Shown here one piece after another: positions 19,001 to 27,720 of a stretch of DNA of 64,000 bases. This DNA comes from JBKQVT01 sp963727245 (lineage in GTDB: Bacteria > Planctomycetota > Planctomycetia > Pirellulales > Thermoguttaceae). A program made the translations under genes and the position numbers. Where the stretch lies: NCBI GenBank assembly GCA_963727245.1, contig CAVSFO010000016.1, positions 62,001-126,000 on the forward strand, given 5' to 3'. Under the pieces are notes generated by a model. That model saw only the letters and a list, made by a program, of their open reading frames with translations, was not told the DNA's origin and ran no database searches. Each line of letters starts with the position of its first letter. Positions within the stretch are counted from its first letter, which is position 1.

Positions 19001-20545
19001 CGGACTTCTCCATCACGCCGGCGGTCAGCCGATCGAGCGTCGGACTCATGCGATCGAGGAAGAACCCCGGCTGCACGCCGATCCAGACGATCAGCACCAG
19101 CAGCGGCGTCAGGGCGAGGACTTCGCGCGGGCCGAGGTCCCGCACCGGCGGCCGGTCGTGGGCGGCGGCGGGCTCGTGCAGCGGGCCGAAGAAGATCCGC
19201 CGCATCAGTCCGAGCAGGTACCAGGCCCCCAACACCACGCCGGCGACGGCCGCCACGCTGATGACGCGGTACTGGACGGCCAAGGCCGGCGGCGCCTCGG
19301 CCCAGGCCCGCTGGAACATGCCCACGAGCACGAGAAACTCGCCGACGAAGCCGCACAGCCCCGGCAGGCCGACGCTGGCCAGCGCCAGCACGACCATGAA
19401 CGTGGCCAGCAGGGGCACCTGCCGGGCCAGTCCGCCCAGGTCGGCGATTCGCCGCGTGTGATAGCGCTCGTAGAGCATGCCGACCATGGCAAACAGCCCG
19501 CCGGTGCAGAGGCCGTGGTTGATCATTTGCAGCACGCCCCCTTGCACGGCCAGCCGGTTGACCGCGAAGACGCCCAACATGCAGAAGCCCAGGTGGCTGA
19601 CGCTGGAATAGGCGATCAGGCGTTTCATGTCGGTTTGGGCCAGTGCCGTCAGGGCGCCGTAGAGGATGCCGGCCAGGGAAAGCCACAACAGCCAGGGCAT
19701 ACAGGCGACCGTCGCGGCGGGCAACATTGGCAGGTTGAAACGGACGAACCCGTAGGCGCCGATCTTCAGCAGCACGCCCGCCAGCAGCACGCTGCCGGCC
19801 GCCGGGGCCTCGACGTGGGCCAGCGGCAGCCAGGTGTGCAGGGGAAACAGCGGCACCTTGACGGCGAAACCGGCGAACAGGGCCAGGAAGATCCACGTCT
19901 GCACCGCCGGCGGGATGGGCCGCGCGGCCAGGTGCCGCGTCAACTCGGGGATGGAGAAAGTCATCGGCCCGCCGGGCCCGTGCTGATAATCCCAGAGCAC
20001 GATGGCCAGCAGGCCCAACAGGGTCAGCACGCTGCCGGAGAGCGTGAAGAGGAAGAACTTGACGGCGGCGTAACGCCGCTGGTCGCTTCCCCAGATGCCG
20101 ATCAAGAAGAACAGCGGGACCAGCGTGAACTCGAAGAACAGGTAGAAGAGAATGATGTCGCGGGCGACGAAGACCCCCAGCATCCCCGTCTCCAGGACCA
20201 ACAGCAGGCGATAGTAGAGCGACTGCTGCTGGCGGATGGCTTCCCAACTGATCAGGACGGCCACGACCACCAACAGGGCGGTCAGGCCGAAGAGCCAGAG
20301 GCTGAGGCCGTCCAGGGCGATGCTGAAGCGGACGTCGGCCGGCACGCCTGCCGCGGCCAGCCAGGCGACGTTGGTCAGCGCGAAATCCTGGGCTCCGGGC
20401 GGATAGCGGCCCAGCAGGACGGCGGCCAGCGCGAGCGTCAGCAGCGTGGCCCCCAGCGCCCGCCACCGCCAAGCGCAGGGCTCCCACCCGGCAGCAGGGC
20501 GGCCGCCAGCGGCAGGAGAACGGTGATGAGCAGGAGGGATTGCAT
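18990..20545 (-). CDS. nuoM: NADH-quinone oxidoreductase subunit M, frameshifted near the 5' end
   Basis: Proton-pumping antiporter-like subunit of complex I. Family signs are FFEFTLVPLFFLIGIWG, VEAPAAGSVLLAGVLLKIGAYG and LIAYSSVSHLGFCMLG, with the lysine and glutamate residues expected in the half channels. The ATG at 20545 starts one base after the nuoL stop, reading MQSLLLITVLLPLAAALLP. A missing G in the GGG run near 20488 then shifts the frame; restoring it joins to WRWRALGATLLTLALAAVLL and the rest. Length with the repair is about 518 residues, normal for NuoM. Confidence 0.88.
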
Positions 20546-20546
20546 G

Positions 20547-23177
20547 TTACATCAACAATGCCCCGATCAAGACCAGCAGCCCCAGCACCATGGCCAAGGC
20601 ATAAAATTGGAGCAGGCCGCCCTGCGTGGGTCGGAGCACGGTCCCCAGCGCGGCCGGCAATGCGCCGACAAGGTTGACCAGGCCGTCGATCACGTGGTTG
20701 TCGAACCACGCATCGAGCCGGGCCAGGCCCTCCAGCGGCCAAACGATCAGCAGGCGATAGATCTGGTCGAAGAAGAATTTTCCCCGCGACAGCCCATAGA
20801 GGCCCAGTGCTGTCATCACCCGGGTGAGGACCTCGACGCGACGCGGCGAGCCGAGATAGAGGATCGCGGCCAGGATGACGCCGGCCAGCGCGACCAGCGT
20901 GCTGCCGGCGGCGACGCTCCAGTGAAAGCCGCCCTCCGCCCCATGTCCCGCCGCCAGGCCGAGATAGGCCAGCGAAGGCGTCTGGGCAAGGAAGCTCGTG
21001 GGACCGGCGAAATCGCCCATCCACTGGAAATACGCCCCCACGGCCAATGCCCCGACAGCCAGGATCGTCATCGGGCCGGTCATGGCCGGCGGCGACTCGT
21101 GGGCGTGGCGGCCGGCTTCTTCAGGAATCCGCTCCGGGCCGTAAAAGGTCAGGAAAAACGCCCGGAAGATGTAGATCGCGGTCAGGCCGGCGGTGGCCAC
21201 GCCTGCCAGGTAGAGCACGTAATAGAGCCCGGCGACGCGGGACGTTGACGCCTGTTGCCAGACGGCGGCCAGGATGGCGTCCTTGCTCCAGAAGCCGGCG
21301 AAGGGGGCGATGCCGGCCAGCGCCAGGCAGCCGAACAGGAAGGTCCAGTGCGTGGTGGGCATGCGGCGCCGCAGGCCGCCGAAGCGGCGGATGTCGATGA
21401 TGCCGCCCATGGCGTGCATCACGCTGCCGGCGGCCAGGAAGAGCAGGGCCTTGAAGAAGGCATGGGTCACCAGGTGGAACATCGCCGCCGAGACGCCCGC
21501 CAGCGTGCCGACGCCCAAGGCCAGAAACATGTAGCCGAGCTGGCTGATCGTCGAATAGGCGAGGATGCGTTTCAGGTCGGTCTGGGTCAGGGCGATCACG
21601 GCAGCCATCAGGGCGGTAAACCCGCCGATGCTCGCCACGACGTGCCGGGCGTCGGCCGAGGCCGCAAACAGCGGCGCGCAGCGGGCCACCAGGTAAACGC
21701 CCGCCGTCACCATCGTGGCCGCGTGGATCAGCGCGCTGACGGGCGAGGGGCCTTCCATGGCGTCCGGAAGCCAGACGTGCAAGGGGAACTGGGCGCTCTT
21801 GCCGCAGGCCCCCGACATCAGCAGCAGGCAGATGGCCGTGGGCAGGCCGCCGCCGGCATAGAGCGACGGATTGCGGAGCATCGTCTGCCCGAGGATGCCG
21901 GCATGAACGGCCCCGCCGACAATCGTATCGTGGAAATCGAGCGTGCCGTAGGTGGTCCAGAGGAGGAACACACCCAGGGCGAAGCCGAAGTCGCCCACGC
22001 GAGTAACCAGGAACGCCTTCAGCCCGGCGGCGGCAGCGGCCGGTTTCTCGAACCAAAAGCCGATCAACAGGTAGCTGCACAAGCCCACCGCCTCCCAGAA
22101 GACATACAAGAGCACGAAGTTGCTCACCGAGACCAGCATGGTCATGGAGAAGACGAACAGGCCGATGTAGGTGAAGAACCGCCAATAGCCGGCGTCGCCG
22201 TGCATGTAGCCGACCGAGTAGACGGCCACCAGCAGCGAGATGAACGTGACCGTGGCCAGCATGACGGCCGTGAGTGGATCGGCCCGCAGGACGACGTCGA
22301 TGTGAAAGCTCCCCTCTCCCTTTCGGCGAGGGTCACCGCCACCGGTCCCCTCTCCCCTCGGGAGAGGGTTAGGGTGAGGGCCGTTGTCTCGCCAAACGTT
22401 TCTCAAGCCCGCCCTCACCCTAGCCCTCTCCCAAGGGGAGAGGGGACCTTCAGCGTATGCCTTTTCGATGCTGGCCCAAGTCCAGAGGGGGACGATTTTC
22501 TCGTAGCCGACGCGGCTGCCGGCGTCCTTTTCGGCGGCCGTTTGCCGGCGGTCTCGCTCCACGGCGAAGACCAGCAGCACGCTGGCGGCGCAGGCGGCGG
22601 CGATGGCCGCGATTACCGGCAGATGGCTGCGCTCTCGAAGCACGCGTTTGCCCAGCGCCGCCGTCAGCAGCGTGGCCGCCAAGGGCAAGGCGGGAATCGC
22701 GACCAGCAGCGTCTTGAGCAGCGTCTGGGTTTCAAACATGGGGGCGGTGCTCGAGTTGGTCTGGGGGATCTCCGGCTGCACGCCTGCCGGGGGCAACAGC
22801 GGCCAGTCCAGCGGCGCGGCCGCCTGGGGCGGAAGTTCTTCCTCCTCCCAGGGCGGCTGATTGGCCTCGCGCAACGCCTGCCAGGCGGCGATGTCCAGTT
22901 TGCCGGTGGATTGGAAGAGCATGAGGATCATGGCCAGGGCGATGGCCGCTTCGCAGGCCGCCACGGCGATGATGAAGACGACCAGCATCTGGCCGCCGAA
23001 ATCGTTATGAAAGCGGCTCCAGGCCACCAGGCTCACCGACACGCCCTGCAACATCATCTCGGCGGAGAGGAACATGACGATCATGTTCCGCCGGCTGAGG
23101 AAGCCGACCAGCCCGATGCCGAACAGCATGGCGCCGACGGCCAGGTAGTCGTAGAGGAGGGCGATTTCGTGGTGCAT
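20547..23177 (-). CDS. nuoKL: NuoK-NuoL fusion, complex I membrane subunits
   Basis: One unbroken frame of about 876 residues from the ATG at 23177. Residues 1-95 are NuoK (FGIGLVGFLSRRNMIVMFLS with the buried glutamates in AEMMLQG and AACEAAIAL). Residues 96-146 form a Pro/Glu-rich linker. From about residue 147 (MFETQTLL) the rest is NuoL, with VLLYVFWEAVGLCSYLLIGF, HVWLPDAMEGPSPVSALIHA and ILAYSTISQLGYM, and a C-terminal lateral helix region. No ribosome site precedes the internal Met at 22739, which favours a true fusion. A palindromic repeat at 22311-22445 is translated within the second loop of the NuoL part. It keeps the place of both genes in the nuo order. Confidence 0.88.
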   Translation of the reverse strand: MHHEIALLYDYLAVGAMLFGIGLVGFLSRRNMIVMFLSAEMMLQGVSVSLVAWSRFHNDFGGQMLVVFIIAVAACEAAIALAMILMLFQSTGKLDIAAWQALREANQPPWEEEELPPQAAAPLDWPLLPPAGVQPEIPQTNSSTAPMFETQTLLKTLLVAIPALPLAATLLTAALGKRVLRERSHLPVIAAIAAACAASVLLVFAVERDRRQTAAEKDAGSRVGYEKIVPLWTWASIEKAYAEGPLSPWERARVRAGLRNVWRDNGPHPNPLPRGEGTGGGDPRRKGEGSFHIDVVLRADPLTAVMLATVTFISLLVAVYSVGYMHGDAGYWRFFTYIGLFVFSMTMLVSVSNFVLLYVFWEAVGLCSYLLIGFWFEKPAAAAAGLKAFLVTRVGDFGFALGVFLLWTTYGTLDFHDTIVGGAVHAGILGQTMLRNPSLYAGGGLPTAICLLLMSGACGKSAQFPLHVWLPDAMEGPSPVSALIHAATMVTAGVYLVARCAPLFAASADARHVVASIGGFTALMAAVIALTQTDLKRILAYSTISQLGYMFLALGVGTLAGVSAAMFHLVTHAFFKALLFLAAGSVMHAMGGIIDIRRFGGLRRRMPTTHWTFLFGCLALAGIAPFAGFWSKDAILAAVWQQASTSRVAGLYYVLYLAGVATAGLTAIYIFRAFFLTFYGPERIPEEAGRHAHESPPAMTGPMTILAVGALAVGAYFQWMGDFAGPTSFLAQTPSLAYLGLAAGHGAEGGFHWSVAAGSTLVALAGVILAAILYLGSPRRVEVLTRVMTALGLYGLSRGKFFFDQIYRLLIVWPLEGLARLDAWFDNHVIDGLVNLVGALPAALGTVLRPTQGGLLQFYALAMVLGLLVLIGALLM
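22311..22445. repeat. Palindromic repeat, family 2, inside the nuoL coding region
   Basis: Two half palindromes: CCCCTCTCCCTTTCGGCGAG with GGGAGAGGGTTAGGGTGAGG, and CCCTCACCCTAGCCCTCTCC with AAGGGGAGAGGGG. It spans about 135 bases, a multiple of three, and keeps the nuoL frame open, encoding segments such as GPLSPWERARVRA and PHPNPLPRGEG. The same unit occurs at 27603, 41196 and 44790. Confidence 0.85.
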
Positions 23178-23192
23178 GGACAAATCCGTCGG

Positions 23193-23987
23193 TTAAGCTG
23201 GGGACTGTCCCAATTTTCGTCCGACGAAAATGGGACTGTCCCCTTCGCAAACAGGCTTGCCGGTTTTGCGCCCGGCCGCATGCCCCTGGGCGACGATGAC
23301 GGCCGCGCCCACCACGGCGGCCAGCAGGAGCGTGCCGGCCACTTCCACGGCGATCAGATGCCGGCCGAACAGCTCGCCGCCCACGTGGGCGACGTGTTGC
23401 GGCGAGAGGATGCCGCGGGCCAGGGCGGCCGCCGCGGCCGGCGGCGGGGGTGGCCCGGCCTGCGGCCGGGTGCGCGGCCCGGCGGGAAACGACTCGGCCA
23501 GCGTCATGGTCAGGATGCCCACCAGGATCGCGCCGGTAGTGGCCGAGAGCATCGCCTCCCAACTCCGCCGGTCGTAGGGGGCGTCGCCTTCGGGCTGAGC
23601 CAGCATGAGCACAAACAGGAACGTGACCAGGATGGCCCCGGCATAAACGACCAGGGTGGCGACGGCGAGAAACTGGGCCCCCGTGAAGAGGAACAGGCCG
23701 GCCGTGCCCGAAAGCGTCATGCCGAACCAGATGGCGCAGTAGACCGGGTTGCGGAAGGTGATGGTGGCCAGGGCGGCCACGACGGTCACGCCGGCGAGGA
23801 GATAGAACAGCCCGTCGGCGGTCCAACCGCCCAGCGGCTGCAACAGGGACGCCCCCAGCCCCAGCGCGACGGCCGTCAGGACCACGCCGGCCATGCGTCC
23901 CCGGGCGGTGCCGCGGGGCAGCATCAGCCAGATTCCCACGGCGCCGAGCGCCGTTGCCAACGGAATGATCCGTTGTGGATCGTTCAT
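23193..23987 (-). CDS. nuoJ: NADH-quinone oxidoreductase subunit J with repeat-derived tail
   Basis: Membrane subunit of complex I, about 264 residues. Family signs are FRNPVYCAIWFGMTLSGTAG, FLAVATLVVYAGAILVTFLFVLM and a late segment LIAVEVAGTLLLAAVVGA. It is longer than usual because of a Pro/Ala-rich insert at about 160-185 and a C-terminal tail. The last 20 or so residues (CEGDSPIFVGRKLGQSPA) are encoded by a family 1 palindromic repeat at 23200-23246, so the original stop was replaced. The ATG at 23987 is chosen for the GGGAG ribosome site at about eight bases upstream. Confidence 0.9.
   Translation of the reverse strand: MNDPQRIIPLATALGAVGIWLMLPRGTARGRMAGVVLTAVALGLGASLLQPLGGWTADGLFYLLAGVTVVAALATITFRNPVYCAIWFGMTLSGTAGLFLFTGAQFLAVATLVVYAGAILVTFLFVLMLAQPEGDAPYDRRSWEAMLSATTGAILVGILTMTLAESFPAGPRTRPQAGPPPPPAAAAALARGILSPQHVAHVGGELFGRHLIAVEVAGTLLLAAVVGAAVIVAQGHAAGRKTGKPVCEGDSPIFVGRKLGQSPA
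23200..23246. repeat. Palindromic repeat, family 1, forming the 3' end of nuoJ
   Basis: GGGGACTGTCCCAATTTTCG, then TCCGA, then CGAAAATGGGACTGTCCCC. It is read through as the C-terminal tail of NuoJ. The copy at 32546-32592 is nearly identical. Confidence 0.85.
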
Positions 23988-24019
23988 GTCGCTCCCTTCG
24001 GTTTCATGCTGCGTTTCGC

Positions 24020-24065
24020 AAGGGGACAGTCCCATTTTCGTCGGACGAAAATCGGGACAGTCCCC
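24020..24065. repeat. Palindromic repeat, family 1, between nuoI and nuoJ
   Basis: AGGGGACAGTCCCATTTTCG, TCGGA, then CGAAAATCGGGACAGTCCCC. It lies in the gap between the nuoI stop and the nuoJ start. Confidence 0.85.
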
Positions 24066-24084
24066 AGGTTGTTCCGTGGCCTTT

Positions 24085-24645
24085 TCAAGTCTCCAATCCC
24101 TGGCCCCCGGCCCCTGGTCCCTGGCCCCTTCTCTGCGACGGCATCGGCTCGCTATCCTTGGTCTGGTCGAAGACGCTCAGTAACTTCTCCTTGTCGAAGA
24201 TCATTTCCTCGCGGCTCTTGCCGGACAGGTCGTAGAAGCTGGTCAGTTCGATGGCTTCCACCGGGCAGGCCTCTTCGCACATGCCGCAGAAGATACAGCG
24301 CAGCTCGTCGATGTTGAAGACCTGGGGATATTTTTGCCGGTCGGGCCAGGGGCTTTCGGCCGCCACGATGTCGATGCAATGGGCCGGACAAGCGGTGGCG
24401 CAGAGGAAACAAGCCACGCACTTCACCCGCCCCTGGGCGTCGCGGTTCAGCCGGTGCACGCCGCGATAGCCGAGCGGATCGACGATGGGGTGCCGCTCAT
24501 CGGGCGATTGCAGCGTCTTTTTCCGCCGGAAGAGGTGCCGCAGGGTCGTCGTCAGGCCCTGGAGGAACAAGAGCAGGTAGCTCTTTCCCAGCAGGCCCAG
24601 CTTGGGCGGCGCAACCCAGCGGATGTCCCGGTCGTCGGCTTTCAT
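24085..24645 (-). CDS. nuoI: NADH-quinone oxidoreductase subunit I
   Basis: Peripheral-arm ferredoxin-like subunit of about 186 residues that carries clusters N6a and N6b. Both 4Fe-4S motifs are visible: CVACFLCATACP and CIFCGMCEEACP, each followed by the conserved Pro. The N terminus has the helix LLGKSYLLLFLQGLTTTLRHL that lies on the membrane. Its ATG at 24645 overlaps the nuoH stop as ATGA. The last 20 residues are a low-complexity Gly/Gln tail. Confidence 0.93.
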   Translation of the reverse strand: MKADDRDIRWVAPPKLGLLGKSYLLLFLQGLTTTLRHLFRRKKTLQSPDERHPIVDPLGYRGVHRLNRDAQGRVKCVACFLCATACPAHCIDIVAAESPWPDRQKYPQVFNIDELRCIFCGMCEEACPVEAIELTSFYDLSGKSREEMIFDKEKLLSVFDQTKDSEPMPSQRRGQGPGAGGQGLET

Positions 24646-25892
24646 GACAAGGGAATCTCCTCGCTCTCGAAGCTGGGGGGAATCGGTCCGCGCCGCGGGC
24701 GGTTGTCGCTGGCGGGCGGAATCAACAACGTCGCCACCAGCCACGCGGCCGCCAGCACGCCCCAGCCGCACAGCACCGCGCAGCCGGCCTGCGGCCAGGC
24801 CAGTTTCCCGGCTAGCCGGGGGCCGTACTCCAGCCACGAGGCCACCGCCACCAGGTTGACCAGCCCCAGCGGCAACATCACCAGCCAGGCCAGCGCCATC
24901 AACTGGTCGAAGCGGAACCGCGGCCAGCTCCAGCGGGCCAGCATGAAGAAGAAGATCACCGCCAGCACCTTGGCCAAGAGCACGATGACCCGCACCGCCG
25001 CCGCCGTCCAGGTCACCGTCTGGCCGGCGCCGGTCAGGCCCCAGAAATGCCAGCCGCCCAGGAAGAGGATGACGATCAGGAAGGCCGCCGTGATCATGTG
25101 CAGGTATTCGGCCACCAGGTACATGAGCAGCTTGATGCCGAAATACTCGGTGTGGTAGCCGCCGACCAGTTCCTGCTCGGCCTCGGGCAAATCGAAGGGC
25201 AGCCGGGCGGCTTCGGCGAAGGCGGCCACGCCGAAGACCAGCAGTCCCAGCGGCTGCACGAAGACGTTCCACACACCGCTTTCCGCCTGCTGGCGGATGA
25301 TCGCGTCCAGGCGCAGCGAGCCCGACGAGAGCACGACGCCGAGGATGCCCAGTCCCAGCGGCAGTTCGTAGGCGATCAGTTGCGCGCTGCTGCGCATGCC
25401 GCCCAGGAAGCTGAACTTGTTGTTGCTCGCCCAGCCGCCCAGCACGACGCCGTAGACGGCAATGCTGCCCAGGGCGAAGATATAGACGACGCCGACGTCC
25501 AGGTTCGGGGCCGTCAGCAAGCGGATCGGCTGCGCCAGTCCCCAACTGGCCGGCAGCACCTCGGGCGGCAAGACGCTGCCGAAGGGAATCACGGCGAAGA
25601 CGGCCAGCGCGGTCACGAAGATGACCACGGGGGCGAGGAAGTAGAGGGCCTTGTCGACGTAGGCGGGGGTGAACTCGGCTTTGAAGAGGAATTTCACCCC
25701 GTCCGCCAGCGGTTGCCCCAGCCCGAAGAGACGAACTTTCGTCAGCGGGATTCCCACGCGATTGGGCCCCAGGCGGTCTTGCACCCAGGCGGCAACCCAG
25801 CGCTCGGTCAGCACGAGGTAGGCGGCCGCCGTCATCAGCCCGCCGATCAGCAGGCCGATCTTAATCAGCGCTTCCACAAGGATTGCCAGCAT
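24642..25892 (-). CDS. nuoH: NADH-quinone oxidoreductase subunit H
   Basis: The membrane subunit that forms much of the quinone chamber, about 416 residues with eight predicted spans. Family signs are ERWVAAWVQDRLGPNRVG, LADGVKFLFKAEFTP, the acidic loop FDLPEAEQELVGGYHTEY and FFFMLARWSWPRFRFDQLM. It is longer at the C terminus than many NuoH proteins (a Pro/Arg-rich tail). Start ATG at 25892; coupled to nuoI by an ATGA overlap. Confidence 0.94.
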   Translation of the reverse strand: MLAILVEALIKIGLLIGGLMTAAAYLVLTERWVAAWVQDRLGPNRVGIPLTKVRLFGLGQPLADGVKFLFKAEFTPAYVDKALYFLAPVVIFVTALAVFAVIPFGSVLPPEVLPASWGLAQPIRLLTAPNLDVGVVYIFALGSIAVYGVVLGGWASNNKFSFLGGMRSSAQLIAYELPLGLGILGVVLSSGSLRLDAIIRQQAESGVWNVFVQPLGLLVFGVAAFAEAARLPFDLPEAEQELVGGYHTEYFGIKLLMYLVAEYLHMITAAFLIVILFLGGWHFWGLTGAGQTVTWTAAAVRVIVLLAKVLAVIFFFMLARWSWPRFRFDQLMALAWLVMLPLGLVNLVAVASWLEYGPRLAGKLAWPQAGCAVLCGWGVLAAAWLVATLLIPPASDNRPRRGPIPPSFESEEIPLS

Positions 25893-25955
25893 CGTGCGCC
25901 CTCTCGACCCTTCTTTCTTCCCGCCCAGTGCGAGCCGGGGGCGTTAGCCCTCGGA

Positions 25956-27590
25956 TTAGCCCGCAGTCCTGCTCCCCTTGCCTTCCCCTGCCAACAGGTT
26001 CACCTTCAAATCCAGCCCCACGTCGGGAATCGGTCCCGTGGCGGCGGAGAAATACGGGATCGCCCGGGCGACCTCGTCCAACACGCTGCGGGAATTATAC
26101 AGCCCGCGCAGCGCCGACAATTCCCAGTACAACTCCCCTTCGGGCCGCACGCCCCAGGGCGGGCGGATCGCCCAGCCGACCGTCTGCAAGCGGTCGTGGC
26201 GGTTCACATAGGAGCCGTCGCGCTCGGCGAAGGCGGCGGCGGGCAATTGGTACGTGGCCAGTTCCGAAAGCGGCGAAGGGAACAGGTCCTGGACCACCAC
26301 CAACGGCAGCCGCCGGAATCGCCCCGCCGTCGCTTCGTCGATCCACGCCGACTTGTAGCCGCCGGAGACCCAGACGCCGCCGAGCTGCCCGCCGTCGAGC
26401 GCCGGCAGGAGCTGCGCGATCGTATCCACGCGATGGGTGAAGTGCGCAATAACTTCTTCGACGCCGCGGCGATTGGGACATTTTTCGGCCGCGATGACGA
26501 AGCCGCCGGGAAACCGCTCGTCCTGGCCGGCCGCCGGGACCGGTCCCAGCACGAGCAGCGCCTGCGGATCGGCGGCGCGCAGCAGCTTGCAAAGCAGGTA
26601 GGCCTCTTCGACGGTCAGATAGGGCGAGAGCACGCCGGCCAGGCGCCCGGCGCGGCGGAGGCGGTCGCCGAGTTGCCCGGCCAGGCCGGCGGCGTCCAAC
26701 TCCGCGGTCGAGCCGTTTTCTCGCTCGAGCGGCCGGACCAGGCGGCGCGGGTCGTGGACGTGATGGTAGCCGTAGCGCCCCTCGTTGCAGATCCACCACT
26801 TATTCAGGAGCATGTTTTCCCGGGGCTTCAGCCGATAGACGCGGTCCTGGTTCTCTTCGATCCAGATCGAGCAGCCCACGGCGCAGCCGGTGCACACGCC
26901 GGCGTGGCGGCGGAGGAACCACACCCGCTGCTGATAGAGGAAGTCTTTATCGGTCAGGGCCCCCACCGGGCAGAGATCGACGACGTTGCCGGAAAGGTTG
27001 TTGTGCAGGGGGAAGCCCTCGGCGACGTCGATTTCTTCTGCCGTGCTGCGGCCGACGACCATCAGCTCGTTGGTGCCGCTGATTTCGGCCGTGAAGCGCA
27101 CGCAGCGGCTGCAAAGGATGCAGCGATCGACGAACAGATCGACGTCGCCCAGGTCGCGGCGGCGGCTGGTGAAGGGGCGCAGGTCGGCCCGCCGGGCCTC
27201 CTGGCCGTGTTGAAAATGGTAGTCCTGCAAGAAACACTCGCCCGCCTTGTCGCAGATCGGGCAATCGATGGGATGCCGCAGCAGCAGCCCCTCTTCCACC
27301 ATCGCCTCGGCCCGCTTGACCTGCTGGCTCTGGGTGACCACCACCATGCCGTCGCTGACCAGGGTATTGCAGCCGGGCACGAGCTTGGGCTGCATGGTGA
27401 TCTCGCCGGTGGCGGCGTCGCGGCGGCCGGTCTCGACCAGGCACATGCGGCAACTGCCGACCACCGTCAGCCCGGGATGCCAGCAATAGTGCGGAATTTC
27501 CACCCCCGCCAGCCGCGCCGCCTCGATGGCGTTCAGCCGGCTGCCGGCGGGAATCTCGATCTCTTTTCCGTCGATCAGGACTGTGGGCAT
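25956..27590 (-). CDS. nuoG: NADH-quinone oxidoreductase subunit G
   Basis: Iron-sulfur subunit of the NADH arm, about 544 residues. It has an N-terminal 2Fe-2S ferredoxin domain (HYCWHPGLTVVGSCRMCLVE), the His-Cys 4Fe-4S segment (CDKAGECFLQDYHFQHGQ), a 4Fe-4S motif CILCSRCVRF and a further one CTGCAVGCSI. The molybdopterin-like part is truncated compared with the 900-residue E. coli protein, so this is the short form seen in several phyla. It sits between nuoF and nuoH in normal order, with a 63-base gap to nuoH. Confidence 0.93.
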   Translation of the reverse strand: MPTVLIDGKEIEIPAGSRLNAIEAARLAGVEIPHYCWHPGLTVVGSCRMCLVETGRRDAATGEITMQPKLVPGCNTLVSDGMVVVTQSQQVKRAEAMVEEGLLLRHPIDCPICDKAGECFLQDYHFQHGQEARRADLRPFTSRRRDLGDVDLFVDRCILCSRCVRFTAEISGTNELMVVGRSTAEEIDVAEGFPLHNNLSGNVVDLCPVGALTDKDFLYQQRVWFLRRHAGVCTGCAVGCSIWIEENQDRVYRLKPRENMLLNKWWICNEGRYGYHHVHDPRRLVRPLERENGSTAELDAAGLAGQLGDRLRRAGRLAGVLSPYLTVEEAYLLCKLLRAADPQALLVLGPVPAAGQDERFPGGFVIAAEKCPNRRGVEEVIAHFTHRVDTIAQLLPALDGGQLGGVWVSGGYKSAWIDEATAGRFRRLPLVVVQDLFPSPLSELATYQLPAAAFAERDGSYVNRHDRLQTVGWAIRPPWGVRPEGELYWELSALRGLYNSRSVLDEVARAIPYFSAATGPIPDVGLDLKVNLLAGEGKGSRTAG

Positions 27591-27602
27591 GGTTCTAATT
27601 TC

Positions 27603-27720
27603 TCCCCTCTCCCTTTGGGAGAGGGGCCGGGGGTGAGGGCGGCCTCTGAGACTTGTCCGCGAGCATCGATTTTCTCTCCCGCGCCCTCACCCTAACCCTC
27701 TCCCAAAAGGGGAGAGGGGA
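27603..27720. repeat. Palindromic repeat, family 2, overlapping the nuoF 3' end
   Basis: TCCCCTCTCCCTTTGGGAGA at the left and AACCCTCTCCCAAAAGGGGA at the right, around a CCGGGGGTGAGGGC core. The last bases encode the NuoF tail PSPLLGEG. Confidence 0.85.

Noticed and set aside
21255..24317. Open plus-strand frame of about 1,020 codons across nuoJ-nuoL
   Set aside because: Antisense to three well-supported complex I genes; low-complexity His/Gln/Gly protein.
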